A DNA stretch of 64,000 nt from JAAZBA01 sp964461815 (GCA_964461815.1 CAYWVF010000002.1:62001-126000), one strand, 5' to 3'. Counted from the stretch's first letter, positions 53,789 through 62,389 are shown. Translations and numbers: made by a program. Notes: generated by a model not told the origin, from the letters alone.

Positions 53789-55154
53789 TCAAAAATTCCT
53801 CCAAACGTATGATCTGAGCATTTACGGATTTTTCGGATGGTCCGCCCTCGACCTTTCTGTCGTCTACACACTTTTTGAGACTGAGGCTCTCGTAAACGTC
53901 ACCCTCGAAGGCGTCGGAAATGGCTTTAAATTCGTCTAAAGTGAGTGTTTCAAGTGTTTTACCGTGTGAAACGCAGTAGTTTACGAGCTTGCCGACTGCG
54001 GTATATGCATCACGGAATGCCAGACCCTTGCGAACAAGATAGTCGGCAGCATCGGTAGCGTTTATGAAGCCGCCCTGAGCAGCCTTGAGCATGTTCTGAC
54101 GGTTTACGCTGAGAGTATCAAACATGGGAGCAAATACGCTTAGACACATTTTTACCGTGTCGATAGCGTCGAATACGCATTCCTTGTCCTCCTGCATGTC
54201 CTTGTTATATGCAAGCGGCAATGCTTTCATGACGGTAAGCATCGTGATAAGCGAGCCGTAAACTCTGCCTGTCTTACCACGTACCAGCTCAGAGATATCG
54301 GGGTTCTTTTTCTGCGGCATAATGGATGAGCCTGTGGAATAAGCGTCGTCGAGCTCGATGAATTTAAATTCCCATGAGCACCAGAGAATATTTTCTTCGG
54401 ACATACGAGACAGATGCATCATGAGGATAGACAGAGCGGAGCAAAGCTCAATGGCGAAGTCTCTGTCGGATACGGCGTCAAGGCTGTTCTGACATACACG
54501 CTTGAAGCCGAGCTTATCTGCGACCATATGACGGTCGAGCGGATATGTCGTGCCTGCGAGAGCACCTGCACCGAGAGGCAGCTCATCCATACGCTCGTAG
54601 CAATCCTCGAGTCTTGTAACGTCACGGCGCAGCATTTCAGCGTAAGCGAGCATATAATGTGCAAATGTCACAGGCTGTGCGCGTTGGAGGTGAGTGTAGC
54701 CGGGCATTACCGCATCGGTAGTTTCTTTAGCTTTGTTGAGCAGTGAGCTCATGAGCTTCAAAACGAGCTTTTCGATCTCGATGATCTCTTTTCTAACGTA
54801 CATCCTGAAATCAAGAGCGACCTGATCGTTTCTCGAACGTGCGGTATGCAGCTTTTTGCCGACAGTACCGATACGCTCGGTCAGGAATGTTTCGATATTC
54901 ATGTGTATGTCTTCGTTATCGACCGAAAATTCTATCTTTCCGGCTTCGATATCCTCAAGTATTTCACCAAGCGTTTTAATGATAAGCTCCGATTCTTCAA
55001 CGGTGATTATGCCCTGCTGACCGAGCATGAATGCGTGAGCGATAGAACCGTTGATATCCTCACGATACATGCGGCTGTCGAACATGATGGATGAATTAAA
55101 ATCATTGACGAGCTTATCGGTTTCCTTAGTGAAGCGTCCGCCCCAAAGCTTCAT
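53769..55154 (-). CDS. argH: Argininosuccinate lyase
   Basis: 461 residues from ATG 55154 (GGAGGTCACT before it); a TTG four codons earlier overlaps that site. Fumarase/aspartase fold: MKLWGGRFTKE, HTARSRNDQVALDFRMY, TYPLDRHMVADKLGF and the signature GSSIMPQKKNPDISELVRG. It splits argininosuccinate to arginine and fumarate. It overlaps argC and lies 96 bp after argG, with a hairpin between. Confidence 0.98.
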   Translation of the reverse strand: MKLWGGRFTKETDKLVNDFNSSIMFDSRMYREDINGSIAHAFMLGQQGIITVEESELIIKTLGEILEDIEAGKIEFSVDNEDIHMNIETFLTERIGTVGKKLHTARSRNDQVALDFRMYVRKEIIEIEKLVLKLMSSLLNKAKETTDAVMPGYTHLQRAQPVTFAHYMLAYAEMLRRDVTRLEDCYERMDELPLGAGALAGTTYPLDRHMVADKLGFKRVCQNSLDAVSDRDFAIELCSALSILMMHLSRMSEENILWCSWEFKFIELDDAYSTGSSIMPQKKNPDISELVRGKTGRVYGSLITMLTVMKALPLAYNKDMQEDKECVFDAIDTVKMCLSVFAPMFDTLSVNRQNMLKAAQGGFINATDAADYLVRKGLAFRDAYTAVGKLVNYCVSHGKTLETLTLDEFKAISDAFEGDVYESLSLKKCVDDRKVEGGPSEKSVNAQIIRLEEFLNEKGIH

Positions 55155-55209
55155 AGTGACCTCCAAAAATCATGATAAAATGTAGTTTGTGTATTATTAA
55201 ATCAAATAA

Positions 55210-55232
55210 GGGGCAAAGCGAAGCCTTGCCCC
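55210..55232 (-). terminator. Hairpin between argG and argH
   Basis: Minus strand GGGGCAAGGC-TTC-GCTTTGCCCC (10-bp stem), followed by TTATTTGATTT. It is probably a leaky terminator that lowers expression of the rest of the operon relative to argG. Confidence 0.7.
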
Positions 55233-55250
55233 ATGTTTAGCTGTTTTTTC

Positions 55251-56495
55251 TTACTTAAGCTCGGGGAAGGAGATACCCTTCTTCGCCTGAAGCTCCTCGT
55301 CAGCCAGAGCACGTACTGTAGCCTGGAGGCTGAAGAGATTGATAAAGCCTGTAGCATCTGTCTGATCGTAGATACCGCCGGGGCCGAATGTAGCCATGGA
55401 CTCGGAGTAGAGGGAGTAGTCGCTCCATACGCCTGCATTAATGATGTTGCCCTTGTAGAGCTTCAGTCTTACATCACCTGTAACTGTCTCCTGTGTCTTG
55501 TCAACAAATGCGCTGAGAGCTTCACGGAGCGGGTTGAACCACTGTCCGAAGTATACCATGTCGGCAAACTTAAGAGCGATCTGCTGCTTGTAGTGCATTG
55601 TCTCACGGTCAAGTGTGATTGTTTCAAGAACCTTATGAGCGTGATAAAGAATAGCTCCACCCGGTGTTTCATAAACGCCGCGACTCTTCATACCTACGAG
55701 ACGGTTCTCAACGAGATCGGAGATACCGATACCGTGCTTGCCGCCCAGCTCGTTGAGCTTCCAGATGAGGTCTACGCTGTCAAGAGCTTCGCCGTTTACC
55801 TTTGTCGGGATACCCTTTTCAAAGCTGATGGTGATGTATTCGGGCTCGTCCGGAGCGTCAATGGGGGAAACGCCCATCTCAAGCATATCCCACTTCGGTT
55901 CATTTCCGGGATCCTCAAGCTCAAGACCCTCATGGCTCAGATGCCAGAGATTCTTATCCTTGGAATAGTTTGTTTCACGTGTTATCTTAAGAGGAATGTT
56001 TCTTGCCTCAGCGTATTCAATCTCTTCTTCACGGCTTGTGATATCCCACTCACGCCACGGAGCGATGATCTTCATTGTCGGAGCAAATGTCTTGATAGCA
56101 AGCTCAAAACGAACCTGGTCATTACCCTTACCTGTGCAGCCGTGAGCGATAGCGTCAGCGCCCTCAGCCTTGGCGATCTCAACAAGTCTCTTTGCGATAA
56201 GAGGTCTTGCAAAGGATGTACCGAGCAGATAATCTTCCTCATACTTGGCGTCAGCCTTAACTGTCGGGAAGATGTAATCCTCAACGAATTCCTTCTTGAG
56301 GTCTTCAATGTAGAGCTTGGAAGCACCTGTCTTGATAGCCTTTTCCTCGAGTCCCTCGAGCTCATCGTTCTGACCTACGTCAGCAGCTACTGCGATTACT
56401 TCACAGCCGTAGTTTTCCTTCAGCCACGGAATAATGATAGATGTATCAAGTCCGCCTGAATAAGCGAGTATAACCTTTTTAATATTCTTATCCAT
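55251..56495 (-). CDS. argG: Argininosuccinate synthase
   Basis: 414 residues from ATG 56495 (AAAGAGGAAC 7-8 bp before); ATG 56513 is 6 codons earlier with no site. ATP pyrophosphatase motif LAYSGGLDTSIII, HGCTGKGNDQVRFEL, SHEGLELEDP and GRQSPYSLYS-like VWSDYSLYSESMATFG. It joins citrulline and aspartate. Codon use is more biased toward preferred codons than in the rest of the operon, suggesting high expression. It is first of the minus-strand arginine operon. Confidence 0.98.
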   Translation of the reverse strand: MDKNIKKVILAYSGGLDTSIIIPWLKENYGCEVIAVAADVGQNDELEGLEEKAIKTGASKLYIEDLKKEFVEDYIFPTVKADAKYEEDYLLGTSFARPLIAKRLVEIAKAEGADAIAHGCTGKGNDQVRFELAIKTFAPTMKIIAPWREWDITSREEEIEYAEARNIPLKITRETNYSKDKNLWHLSHEGLELEDPGNEPKWDMLEMGVSPIDAPDEPEYITISFEKGIPTKVNGEALDSVDLIWKLNELGGKHGIGISDLVENRLVGMKSRGVYETPGGAILYHAHKVLETITLDRETMHYKQQIALKFADMVYFGQWFNPLREALSAFVDKTQETVTGDVRLKLYKGNIINAGVWSDYSLYSESMATFGPGGIYDQTDATGFINLFSLQATVRALADEELQAKKGISFPELK

Positions 56496-56533
56496 TTTAT
56501 GTTCCTCTTTCATTTAATTTTTCTTATGTGATT

Positions 56534-56562
56534 ATTATAGCACGTTCTGTATAATTATGCAA
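56534..56562 (-). promoter_or_regulatory. argG promoter with ARG-box-like operator
   Basis: Minus strand TTGCAT (56557-56562), 17 bp, TATAAT (56534-56539). The near-palindrome TGTATAATTATGCA (56548-56561, one mismatch between arms) covers the spacer and -35 and resembles the ArgR/AhrC box core TGAATAATTATTCA. A TGTGAATTTAAACAC half-site lies next to it at about 56568-56582. Confidence 0.7.
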
Positions 56563-56675
56563 TAGGGTGTGAATTTAAACACGCACAATTAAATAAAAAA
56601 TAATTTAAAATTTTTGTGCAATTTTCGTAAAAGTGTGGTATAATATAATTGCAGCATAAAAAGGGGATGAGCTTG

Positions 56676-57491
56676 ATGTTTAATGAGTACAAAATAAATA
56701 CCTCCGGATATAATTTATCGGGAAAGAGCTGGACGGTGGATGAGCCGAGGGCGGCAGTGTGCCTGATACACGGAATAGGCGAGCACTGCGGAAGGTATGC
56801 TCATGTTGCGGAGAAAATGAATGAAGCCGGTTACAGCGTATATGCCATAGATCTTCCGGGACATGGGCTTTCGGATGGAAAGCGAGGTCATGCGGGATCG
56901 ACTGATGAGCTGATGGAAGTGGTAGATGAGCTCATCAATTACGCAAGAAATGAATCGAAAAACATTCCCATATTTGTGATGGGTCATTCCATGGGTGGAA
57001 ACATAGTTTTATCACATCGTTTTTATCGCCAGGGAGCTAATATATTGGGATATATATCTGGCTCTCCGTGGCTTAAAACGAACAATGCGGTACTTAATGA
57101 CCATTATAAGCTGTCACGTCTCGCAGCTGATATTATGCCGAAGCTGGCTATAGTGAATACGTCGATTCGCATACCCTTGTGTACGAATCGAGCTAAGGCG
57201 CCTGTTGACGAGCTGTGTCATTTTAAGATAACACTGCGTACTGCGGCAGACCGTGAGCGTGATGCAAGGCTCGTCCTTGAGAACGCAGCCAAGGGAAGAC
57301 CCGTGTACCTGTTCGTGGGAGATCAGGATCGAGTATGCTTCCCGTCGGCAGCCAGACGATTCAGCGAGATCGCAGGAAAGAACTGCGTATTCCGTGAATG
57401 GGAGGGGCTTAACCACGAGACGATGAACGAGTCCACGTGGGAGGACGTTGTCTCCGCGGTTATCGAGTGGATGAATACAATGCTGCTGTAA
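56676..57491 (+). CDS. Alpha/beta hydrolase, monoacylglycerol lipase-like
   Basis: 271 residues from ATG 56676 (AAAAGGGG about 10 bp before). Hydrolase_4 family: VCLIHGIGEHCGRYAHVAEK, LPGHGLSDGKRGHAGS, nucleophile elbow VMGHSMGGNIVL, Asp in FVGDQDRVC and His in EGLNHETMNE. Cytosolic. It would cleave monoacylglycerol or lysophospholipid-like esters. A TATAAT lies just upstream. It precedes an AraC regulator by 87 bp. Confidence 0.88.
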   Translation: MFNEYKINTSGYNLSGKSWTVDEPRAAVCLIHGIGEHCGRYAHVAEKMNEAGYSVYAIDLPGHGLSDGKRGHAGSTDELMEVVDELINYARNESKNIPIFVMGHSMGGNIVLSHRFYRQGANILGYISGSPWLKTNNAVLNDHYKLSRLAADIMPKLAIVNTSIRIPLCTNRAKAPVDELCHFKITLRTAADRERDARLVLENAAKGRPVYLFVGDQDRVCFPSAARRFSEIAGKNCVFREWEGLNHETMNESTWEDVVSAVIEWMNTMLL

Positions 57492-57578
57492 AATCAAGCA
57501 TAACAGTTTTTGATGAATATTATACATAATAGTGTATGCTGCCGAATTTAAAAAAGTAAAGATCACACAGGCTTGACT

Positions 57579-58457
57579 ATGGATAAAAGGATAAAGCTCG
57601 GTCGATTCGATATGAGCATAAAGGTAGACAACATAAGGATACGTATGCTGCCGAACGGAGGCTTTTTCGGCATGGGGGAAAGGTCTGCTCTGCCGACCTA
57701 CAGCCGCAGTGACTATGAGCTGCATTTCGTACTCGCAGAGCATATGGAGCTTGAGTGCGAAAATGGGAAGCTCCATATGGAAAGGGATGATATTTGCGTA
57801 CTTCCGTGCGGAATGCTCCCGACGGTGAGTGATGAATGCTGTAAATGGCAGCACATAAGCTTGAGATTCAATGCGAAGAAGCTGCAAAAGAGTGACGGAC
57901 AGTATGGTGATGCTGTGCTTGCGAGGCTTGAAAGCGTGCAGGTGCTCAGAAATATGACGTCACTCTCTTTGATACTGCGTGAAATGATCTCCGAGACATA
58001 CACAAGCAGTCTGTTTTCGGAGGATCGCATTGCGGCGCTGCTTACGCTGATCTTCTCTTCGCTGTTCGAAAGGCTCATCGGAGACGGTACAGATAACAGC
58101 TCGGAGAAAAAGCTGTGCAGCGGTGAGCTGTTGGATATGCGAGCAGCAATGATCAAGGAGTTTTTCGTATATAACTATATGAATGACATAGTTTTATCCG
58201 ATCTTGCATCTCAGCTGAAGCTGAGCGAAAAGCAGACGCAGAGACTGATACAGCGCATATTCGGGAATACATTTAAGGAGCAGCTGACTTATCATCGACT
58301 TTCAGCTGCGAAAAGGCTGCTTACCGACAGCAATGAAGCTGTAAAGGACATTGCAGGACTTGTCGGATACAGCTCCTACGGCGGCTTTTACAGCCTCTTT
58401 TCCCGGGAAACAGGTGTAACACCTGTGGAATATCGCAGAAACAACAGGCATACATGA
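57579..58457 (+). CDS. AraC family transcriptional regulator upstream of the hydrogenase operon
   Basis: 292 residues from ATG 57579. The N-terminal cupin-like domain (about 40-110; SDYELHFVLAEHMELECENG) precedes a helical region and the C-terminal AraC DNA-binding domain (about 190-288; IVLSDLASQLKLSEKQTQRL, then AVKDIAGLVGYSSYGGFYSL, ending GVTPVEYRR). Its stop codon lies inside the first of three 20-bp direct repeats that precede the rex/hydrogenase promoter, so it is a candidate regulator of that operon. The ligand is unknown. Confidence 0.9.
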   Translation: MDKRIKLGRFDMSIKVDNIRIRMLPNGGFFGMGERSALPTYSRSDYELHFVLAEHMELECENGKLHMERDDICVLPCGMLPTVSDECCKWQHISLRFNAKKLQKSDGQYGDAVLARLESVQVLRNMTSLSLILREMISETYTSSLFSEDRIAALLTLIFSSLFERLIGDGTDNSSEKKLCSGELLDMRAAMIKEFFVYNYMNDIVLSDLASQLKLSEKQTQRLIQRIFGNTFKEQLTYHRLSAAKRLLTDSNEAVKDIAGLVGYSSYGGFYSLFSRETGVTPVEYRRNNRHT

Positions 58458-58512
58458 AGATACTTCGTACTTCATGAAGATACTTCGTATTTCGTGAAAA
58501 TACTCGTATTTT
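58453..58512. repeat. Three tandem 20-bp repeats upstream of the rex promoter
   Basis: CATGAAGATACTTCGTACTT, CATGAAGATACTTCGTATTT and CGTGAAAATACTCGTATTTT follow head to tail. Each holds a TAC-N(2-3)-GTA dyad. The junction of copies 1 and 2 makes the palindrome CTTCATGAAG, and copy 3 holds AAAATAC-TC-GTATTTT. The last copy ends 21 bp before the -35, about two helical turns. Confidence 0.9.
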
Positions 58513-58533
58513 ATACCATTTTTTAAATAATGC

Positions 58534-58562
58534 TTGACAATACAGCAATTCGGTATTATAAT
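58534..58562 (+). promoter_or_regulatory. Consensus promoter of the rex-hydrogenase operon
   Basis: TTGACA, exactly 17 bp, TATAAT: a perfect sigma-A consensus. Such a strong promoter usually needs repression, which fits the palindrome just downstream. Confidence 0.92.
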
Positions 58563-58563
58563 A

Positions 58564-58581
58564 TCGATATCAGGATATCGA
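58564..58581. promoter_or_regulatory. 18-bp palindromic operator at the transcription start
   Basis: TCGATATC-AG-GATATCGA is a perfect inverted repeat starting 1 bp after the -10, so it covers the predicted +1. It differs from the known Rex sites (TTGTGA-N6-TCACAA, TTGTTAA-N4-TTAACAA). Confidence 0.8.
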
Positions 58582-58597
58582 ATATATATATGAAAAG

Positions 58598-59251
58598 GTG
58601 ATTCTCATCAACGGCTATGCGGCGAGACTGACGTTACAGGCACTCAATCGACTGACCTATTATCATACATATTTGAAGAAGCTGCACTCCTGCGGAGAGC
58701 TTATTACGACTGCCACGGCGATAGCCGAAGCACTCGGTATAAATGAAGTCGTAGTGCGTAAGGATCTGTCTGTAGTGCGTCAGGAAAAGGGAAGACCCAA
58801 CACGGGCTTTTCGGTAGATGAAATGATAGAGCGCATAGAGGACTGCCTGGGCTACAATAATGTAACGGAAGCGGTGCTTGTAGGTGTAGGCAGTATGGGG
58901 CGCACGTTGATCTCGGGTATCGGTATTGAACGGCTCAGCTTACATGTCGTCGCAGGCTTTGATACGAATCGGGATATCATCGGAACGACGTACAGCGGAG
59001 TCGATATTTTCCCGATGGGGAAATTTACGAACCTGTGCCAACGGCTGCACATACAGGTAGGGATAATAGCCGTACCGGAGCAGGTAGCACAGGCAGTGTG
59101 CAATCTTATGGTGGCAAGCGGTATTCGTTACATATTAAATTATGCTCAGGTTTTTCTCGCTGTTCCTGACAATGTCTATGTGCAAAACGAAAACCCTGCC
59201 GCATCACTTCTTGCATTTTCACATCATATTCGCAATACATCAAATGAATAA
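58598..59251 (+). CDS. rex: Rex-like redox-sensing repressor (divergent)
   Basis: About 217 residues. The N-terminal winged helix (TLQALNRLTYYHTYLKKLHS, ALGINEVVVRKDLSVVRQEK) is followed by the NAD(H)-binding Rossmann fold (VLVGVGSMGRTLISGIG, VAGFDTNRDIIG, IGIIAVPEQVAQAVCN) and a swapped C-terminal helix. The segment after VRKDLS is SVVRQEKGRPNTGF, not the common SYFG-x-FGK-RGVGY, so DNA recognition may differ. The start is unclear: GTG 58598 lies inside the ribosome-like AAAAGGTGATT, and ATT 58601 or ATC 58607 would have better spacing. It heads the hydrogenase operon. Confidence 0.9.
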   Translation: MILINGYAARLTLQALNRLTYYHTYLKKLHSCGELITTATAIAEALGINEVVVRKDLSVVRQEKGRPNTGFSVDEMIERIEDCLGYNNVTEAVLVGVGSMGRTLISGIGIERLSLHVVAGFDTNRDIIGTTYSGVDIFPMGKFTNLCQRLHIQVGIIAVPEQVAQAVCNLMVASGIRYILNYAQVFLAVPDNVYVQNENPAASLLAFSHHIRNTSNE

Positions 59252-59275
59252 ATATCCTACAAAAGGAGGAGCATT

Positions 59276-59521
59276 ATGACTCTTACTATCTGTATCGGCA
59301 GCTCGTGCCATCTTAAAGGCTCAAAAAAGGTCGCTCAAACGTTTGAAAGGCTGATCGATGAACATAACCTGCGTGATAAGATCAATTTCTATGCTACATT
59401 CTGTATGGGCAATTGCCAAAACGGTATAAGCGTCAGCGTTGACGGTAAGCTTTGCTCTGTTACACCGGAAACAGCGGAGCAGTTTTTCGAAAAAGAAGTT
59501 TTAAGCTGTATCGGCAGGTAA
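59276..59521 (+). CDS. 2Fe-2S thioredoxin-like ferredoxin (NuoE/HydC type)
   Basis: 81 residues. TICIGSSCHLKGS and YATFCMGNCQNG supply four Cys in the C-x4-C...C-x3-C pattern of thioredoxin-fold 2Fe-2S proteins related to NuoE and the HoxE/HydC hydrogenase subunits. It lacks the N-terminal helices of full NuoE. The strong AAAGGAGGAG site is 25 bp after rex. It probably shuttles electrons to or from the sensory hydrogenase encoded next. Confidence 0.9.
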   Translation: MTLTICIGSSCHLKGSKKVAQTFERLIDEHNLRDKINFYATFCMGNCQNGISVSVDGKLCSVTPETAEQFFEKEVLSCIGR

Positions 59522-59532
59522 GGAATCGTACT

Positions 59533-61200
59533 GTGGAAGAAATTTTAAAGCTGAAAAAGTCAAATTGTAAAAATTGTTATAAATGCATACGTCACTGTCC
59601 GGTAAAAGCGATCCGCTTTTCTGCCGGACAGGCTCACGTTGTGGAAAACGAGTGTATTTTGTGCGGACAATGCTTTGCGGTATGTCCTCAAAATGCAAAG
59701 CAGATATCAAGCGACCTTGAAAAGATACGTGTCATGCTCTCGACAAGTGTAGTTTATGCGAGTGTTGCACCATCCTTTGCTGCCGTTTTCCCCGAAATCG
59801 GTATAGAGGCGCTTGAGAGAGCACTCGCTAGACTCGGATTTGCAGGCGCCGAGGAGACAGCTGTAGGCGCGACCATCGTCAAGCGTGAGTATGAGCGTAT
59901 TATAAGAGAGGAAAAGCCGAATATACTGATTTCCTCCTGCTGTACGAGCGTCAATCTGCTCATGCGTAAGCATTATCCGGATACACTCTTTGCACTTGCA
60001 CCTGTAGTAACACCTGTGCAGGCTCACTGTATGGATATAAAGCACCGTTACCCCGATGCAAAGACTGTATTTATCGGACCGTGCATAGCAAAGAAGCAGG
60101 AGGCAGGGGAGAGCGACTGCATTGATGCTGTCCTATCCTTCGAGGAGCTGCATGAGTGGCTGACTGCTGAGAATATCAGGCTTGAACCTCAGACGGATAC
60201 TCGACATGGAGGTAAAGCGCGTCTTTTTCCGACTACAGGCGGTATACTTGCTACGATGGAAAAGGATCCGGATTATACATATATTGCACTGGATGGGCTT
60301 GAAAAGTGCGCTGCCGTACTGGAGGAGGTACGATCGGGTAGTCTTCACCGCTGCTTTATTGAGCTTTCGGCTTGTCAGGGCAGCTGCGTAGGAGGTCCGT
60401 TGATCGGAGGACATTCCTCAAGACCGATCCAAAATACGGCACGTGTCCTGCAATATTCACCTGAGGGTGATTTTGATGTGGCACAGCCGCCGAAGAGTGA
60501 TACATATCGTGCCATTTCACCTATCGTACACATCGCAGAGCAGCCGACAGAGGCTGAAATAGATGATATGCTCACAAAAATGGGCAAGGAGAATCCGGAA
60601 AATCGACTCAATTGCGGCTCGTGCGGCTACAATACCTGCCGTGAAAAGGCGATAGCCGTTATTCAGGGCAAAGCGGAGCAGTCGATGTGTCTGCCGTTCA
60701 TGATGGCAAAGGCAGAGGGCTTTTCCGATGCCGTTGTACTTAACTCACCTAACGGTATCCTCGTACTGAATGAGGATCTTGAAATACAAAAGCTCAATCC
60801 CGTGGCATGTAAGCTCATGCATGTGCGAAACGAGAAGGATGTGCTCGGAGAAGAGATCACAAGGCTTATGGATCCCGAGATATTCCGTAAGGTGCGAACG
60901 GGTCGCCGAAACATCAGCGAGGAGCGCACATATCTTGCGGAATACAACTGCTATGTTGACCGCACTGTACTGTATAGCAGCGATTGCCGTCTGTTTATAT
61001 GCATTATGCGTGATGTTACGGATGATATGAATGAGCAGGAAAAGAAAATGGAAATGCGTATACAGGCGGTAGATATCGCAGATGATGTTGCGAAGAAGCA
61101 GCTGAAAATAGTGCAGGATATCGCATCACTGCTTGGAGAGACAGCTGCCGATACGTTGATCGCAATTGAAAGGCTGAAGGAGACGATATCCGATGATTGA
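59533..61200 (+). CDS. hydS: Sensory [FeFe] hydrogenase with PAS domain (HydS, group C)
   Basis: 555 residues from GTG 59533 (AAGGA 8-9 bp before); the longer frame from 59452 overlaps the ferredoxin and is rejected. Two 4Fe-4S motifs (CKNCYKCIRHCP, CILCGQCFAVCP), then the H-cluster domain with ISSCCTSVNLLM, FIGPCIAKKQE and LSACQGSCVGGP, then a small Fe-S motif (CGSCGYNTC), and a PAS domain at about 405-520. P motifs differ from catalytic enzymes (SCCTS for SCCPxW), as in group C sensors. It probably detects H2 or redox state and signals to the adjoining phosphatase. Confidence 0.93.
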   Translation: MEEILKLKKSNCKNCYKCIRHCPVKAIRFSAGQAHVVENECILCGQCFAVCPQNAKQISSDLEKIRVMLSTSVVYASVAPSFAAVFPEIGIEALERALARLGFAGAEETAVGATIVKREYERIIREEKPNILISSCCTSVNLLMRKHYPDTLFALAPVVTPVQAHCMDIKHRYPDAKTVFIGPCIAKKQEAGESDCIDAVLSFEELHEWLTAENIRLEPQTDTRHGGKARLFPTTGGILATMEKDPDYTYIALDGLEKCAAVLEEVRSGSLHRCFIELSACQGSCVGGPLIGGHSSRPIQNTARVLQYSPEGDFDVAQPPKSDTYRAISPIVHIAEQPTEAEIDDMLTKMGKENPENRLNCGSCGYNTCREKAIAVIQGKAEQSMCLPFMMAKAEGFSDAVVLNSPNGILVLNEDLEIQKLNPVACKLMHVRNEKDVLGEEITRLMDPEIFRKVRTGRRNISEERTYLAEYNCYVDRTVLYSSDCRLFICIMRDVTDDMNEQEKKMEMRIQAVDIADDVAKKQLKIVQDIASLLGETAADTLIAIERLKETISDD

Positions 61201-62374
61201 ACGTCTGTATGCTGATATCGGCTATCACAGCCTGTGTAAAAACGGAGAGATCGTCTGCGGAGATCATATCGAGAAGATCGAGCGTCCCGACGGCACAGTC
61301 ATACTCGTGCTTGCCGATGGACTTGGCAGCGGAGTAAAGGCGTGTATTCTCTCCACACTGACCTCCACCATTATTTCACGCATGATCGCAGAGGATCTGC
61401 CTATAGCCTACTGTGTCCACGCCATAGCAGAGGCACTTCCCATTTGCTCGGTACGTAAGCTTGCTTACTCGACCTTTACCGTCATTACTATCTCGCCTAC
61501 CGGCATGGCATACGTCATACAATATGACAACCCGGGTGCGATACTTATCCGAGACGGAAAGGAGCTTCTGATGCCGTTTGTCAAAACTACTATCGATGAA
61601 AAGACCATCGAATCGGCACAGATACAGCTGCGTAAGGGTGATGTGCTGATGATGTTCAGCGACGGAGCGGAGCATTCGGGCGTAGGTCCGGGTATGAGCT
61701 ACTCTCTGGGCTGGGGAAGAGATAATATAGTTAAATATATGGAGCCACTGTGTCAAGTGGGCTTTTCCGCAAAAACACTCAACACTATATTTCTCGATGA
61801 ATGCTTTTCACGTTACGGTGGAGAGCCGGGCGACGATACTACCGCTCTGACTATATACATGCGTACACGTGAGCAGGTCAATTTGATGATAGGCCCACCT
61901 GCCAACAGAGAGGACAATGAAAAAATGCTGTCACTGTTTTTCGGCAAGGATGGTAAGCATATTGTTTGCGGAGGTACGACATCAAAGATAGCGGCAGAGT
62001 ATCTCAACAAGCCGCTGCATGTTTCAATGGATTACGAGGACGATGATATCCCGGCAATAGGCTCGATAGAGGGAGTCGATCTTGTTACCGAGGGCGTGAT
62101 CACGATAAATCGAGTGCTGGAATATGCAAAAGATTACTTAAAGGATAACGAATCCTATTCACAATGGTGCTATAAGCGTGACGGTGCATCGCTGATCGCA
62201 CGTATGCTGTTTGAAGAAGCGACGGATATCAACTTCTTCGTCGGACGTGCGGTAAATCCGGCACACCAAAATCCAAACCTGCCCATTACCTTCAGTATAA
62301 AAATGCAGCTTGTGAGAGAGCTGTCCGACTGCTTGCAGCAGATGGGAAAATCTATCCGTGTCAGCTATTTTTAG
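61193..62374 (+). CDS. PP2C/SpoIIE-type serine phosphatase
   Basis: 393 residues. The SpoIIE phosphatase domain covers about 1-225, with metal-ligand stretches LVLADGLGSGVKA, MMFSDGAEHSG and GEPGDDTTALTIYM. From about 230 a second domain of unknown type follows (LMIGPPANREDNEKMLSLFF). It overlaps hydS by 8 bp (ATGATTGA), so it is coupled to the sensor and is probably its output module. The phosphoprotein target is not in the window. Confidence 0.9.
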   Translation: MIERLYADIGYHSLCKNGEIVCGDHIEKIERPDGTVILVLADGLGSGVKACILSTLTSTIISRMIAEDLPIAYCVHAIAEALPICSVRKLAYSTFTVITISPTGMAYVIQYDNPGAILIRDGKELLMPFVKTTIDEKTIESAQIQLRKGDVLMMFSDGAEHSGVGPGMSYSLGWGRDNIVKYMEPLCQVGFSAKTLNTIFLDECFSRYGGEPGDDTTALTIYMRTREQVNLMIGPPANREDNEKMLSLFFGKDGKHIVCGGTTSKIAAEYLNKPLHVSMDYEDDDIPAIGSIEGVDLVTEGVITINRVLEYAKDYLKDNESYSQWCYKRDGASLIARMLFEEATDINFFVGRAVNPAHQNPNLPITFSIKMQLVRELSDCLQQMGKSIRVSYF

Positions 62375-62389
62375 GAGAAAAGAGAAGCT

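Noticed and set aside
55233..56459. 408-codon plus-strand ORF opposite argG
   Set aside because: Starts in the terminator region and reads Cys/Leu-rich sequence without a domain. argG on the minus strand is unequivocal and strongly codon biased.
58453..58512. The three 20-bp repeats as a CRISPR array
   Set aside because: Copies are directly adjacent with no spacers and no cas genes are present. They are better explained as regulator sites.
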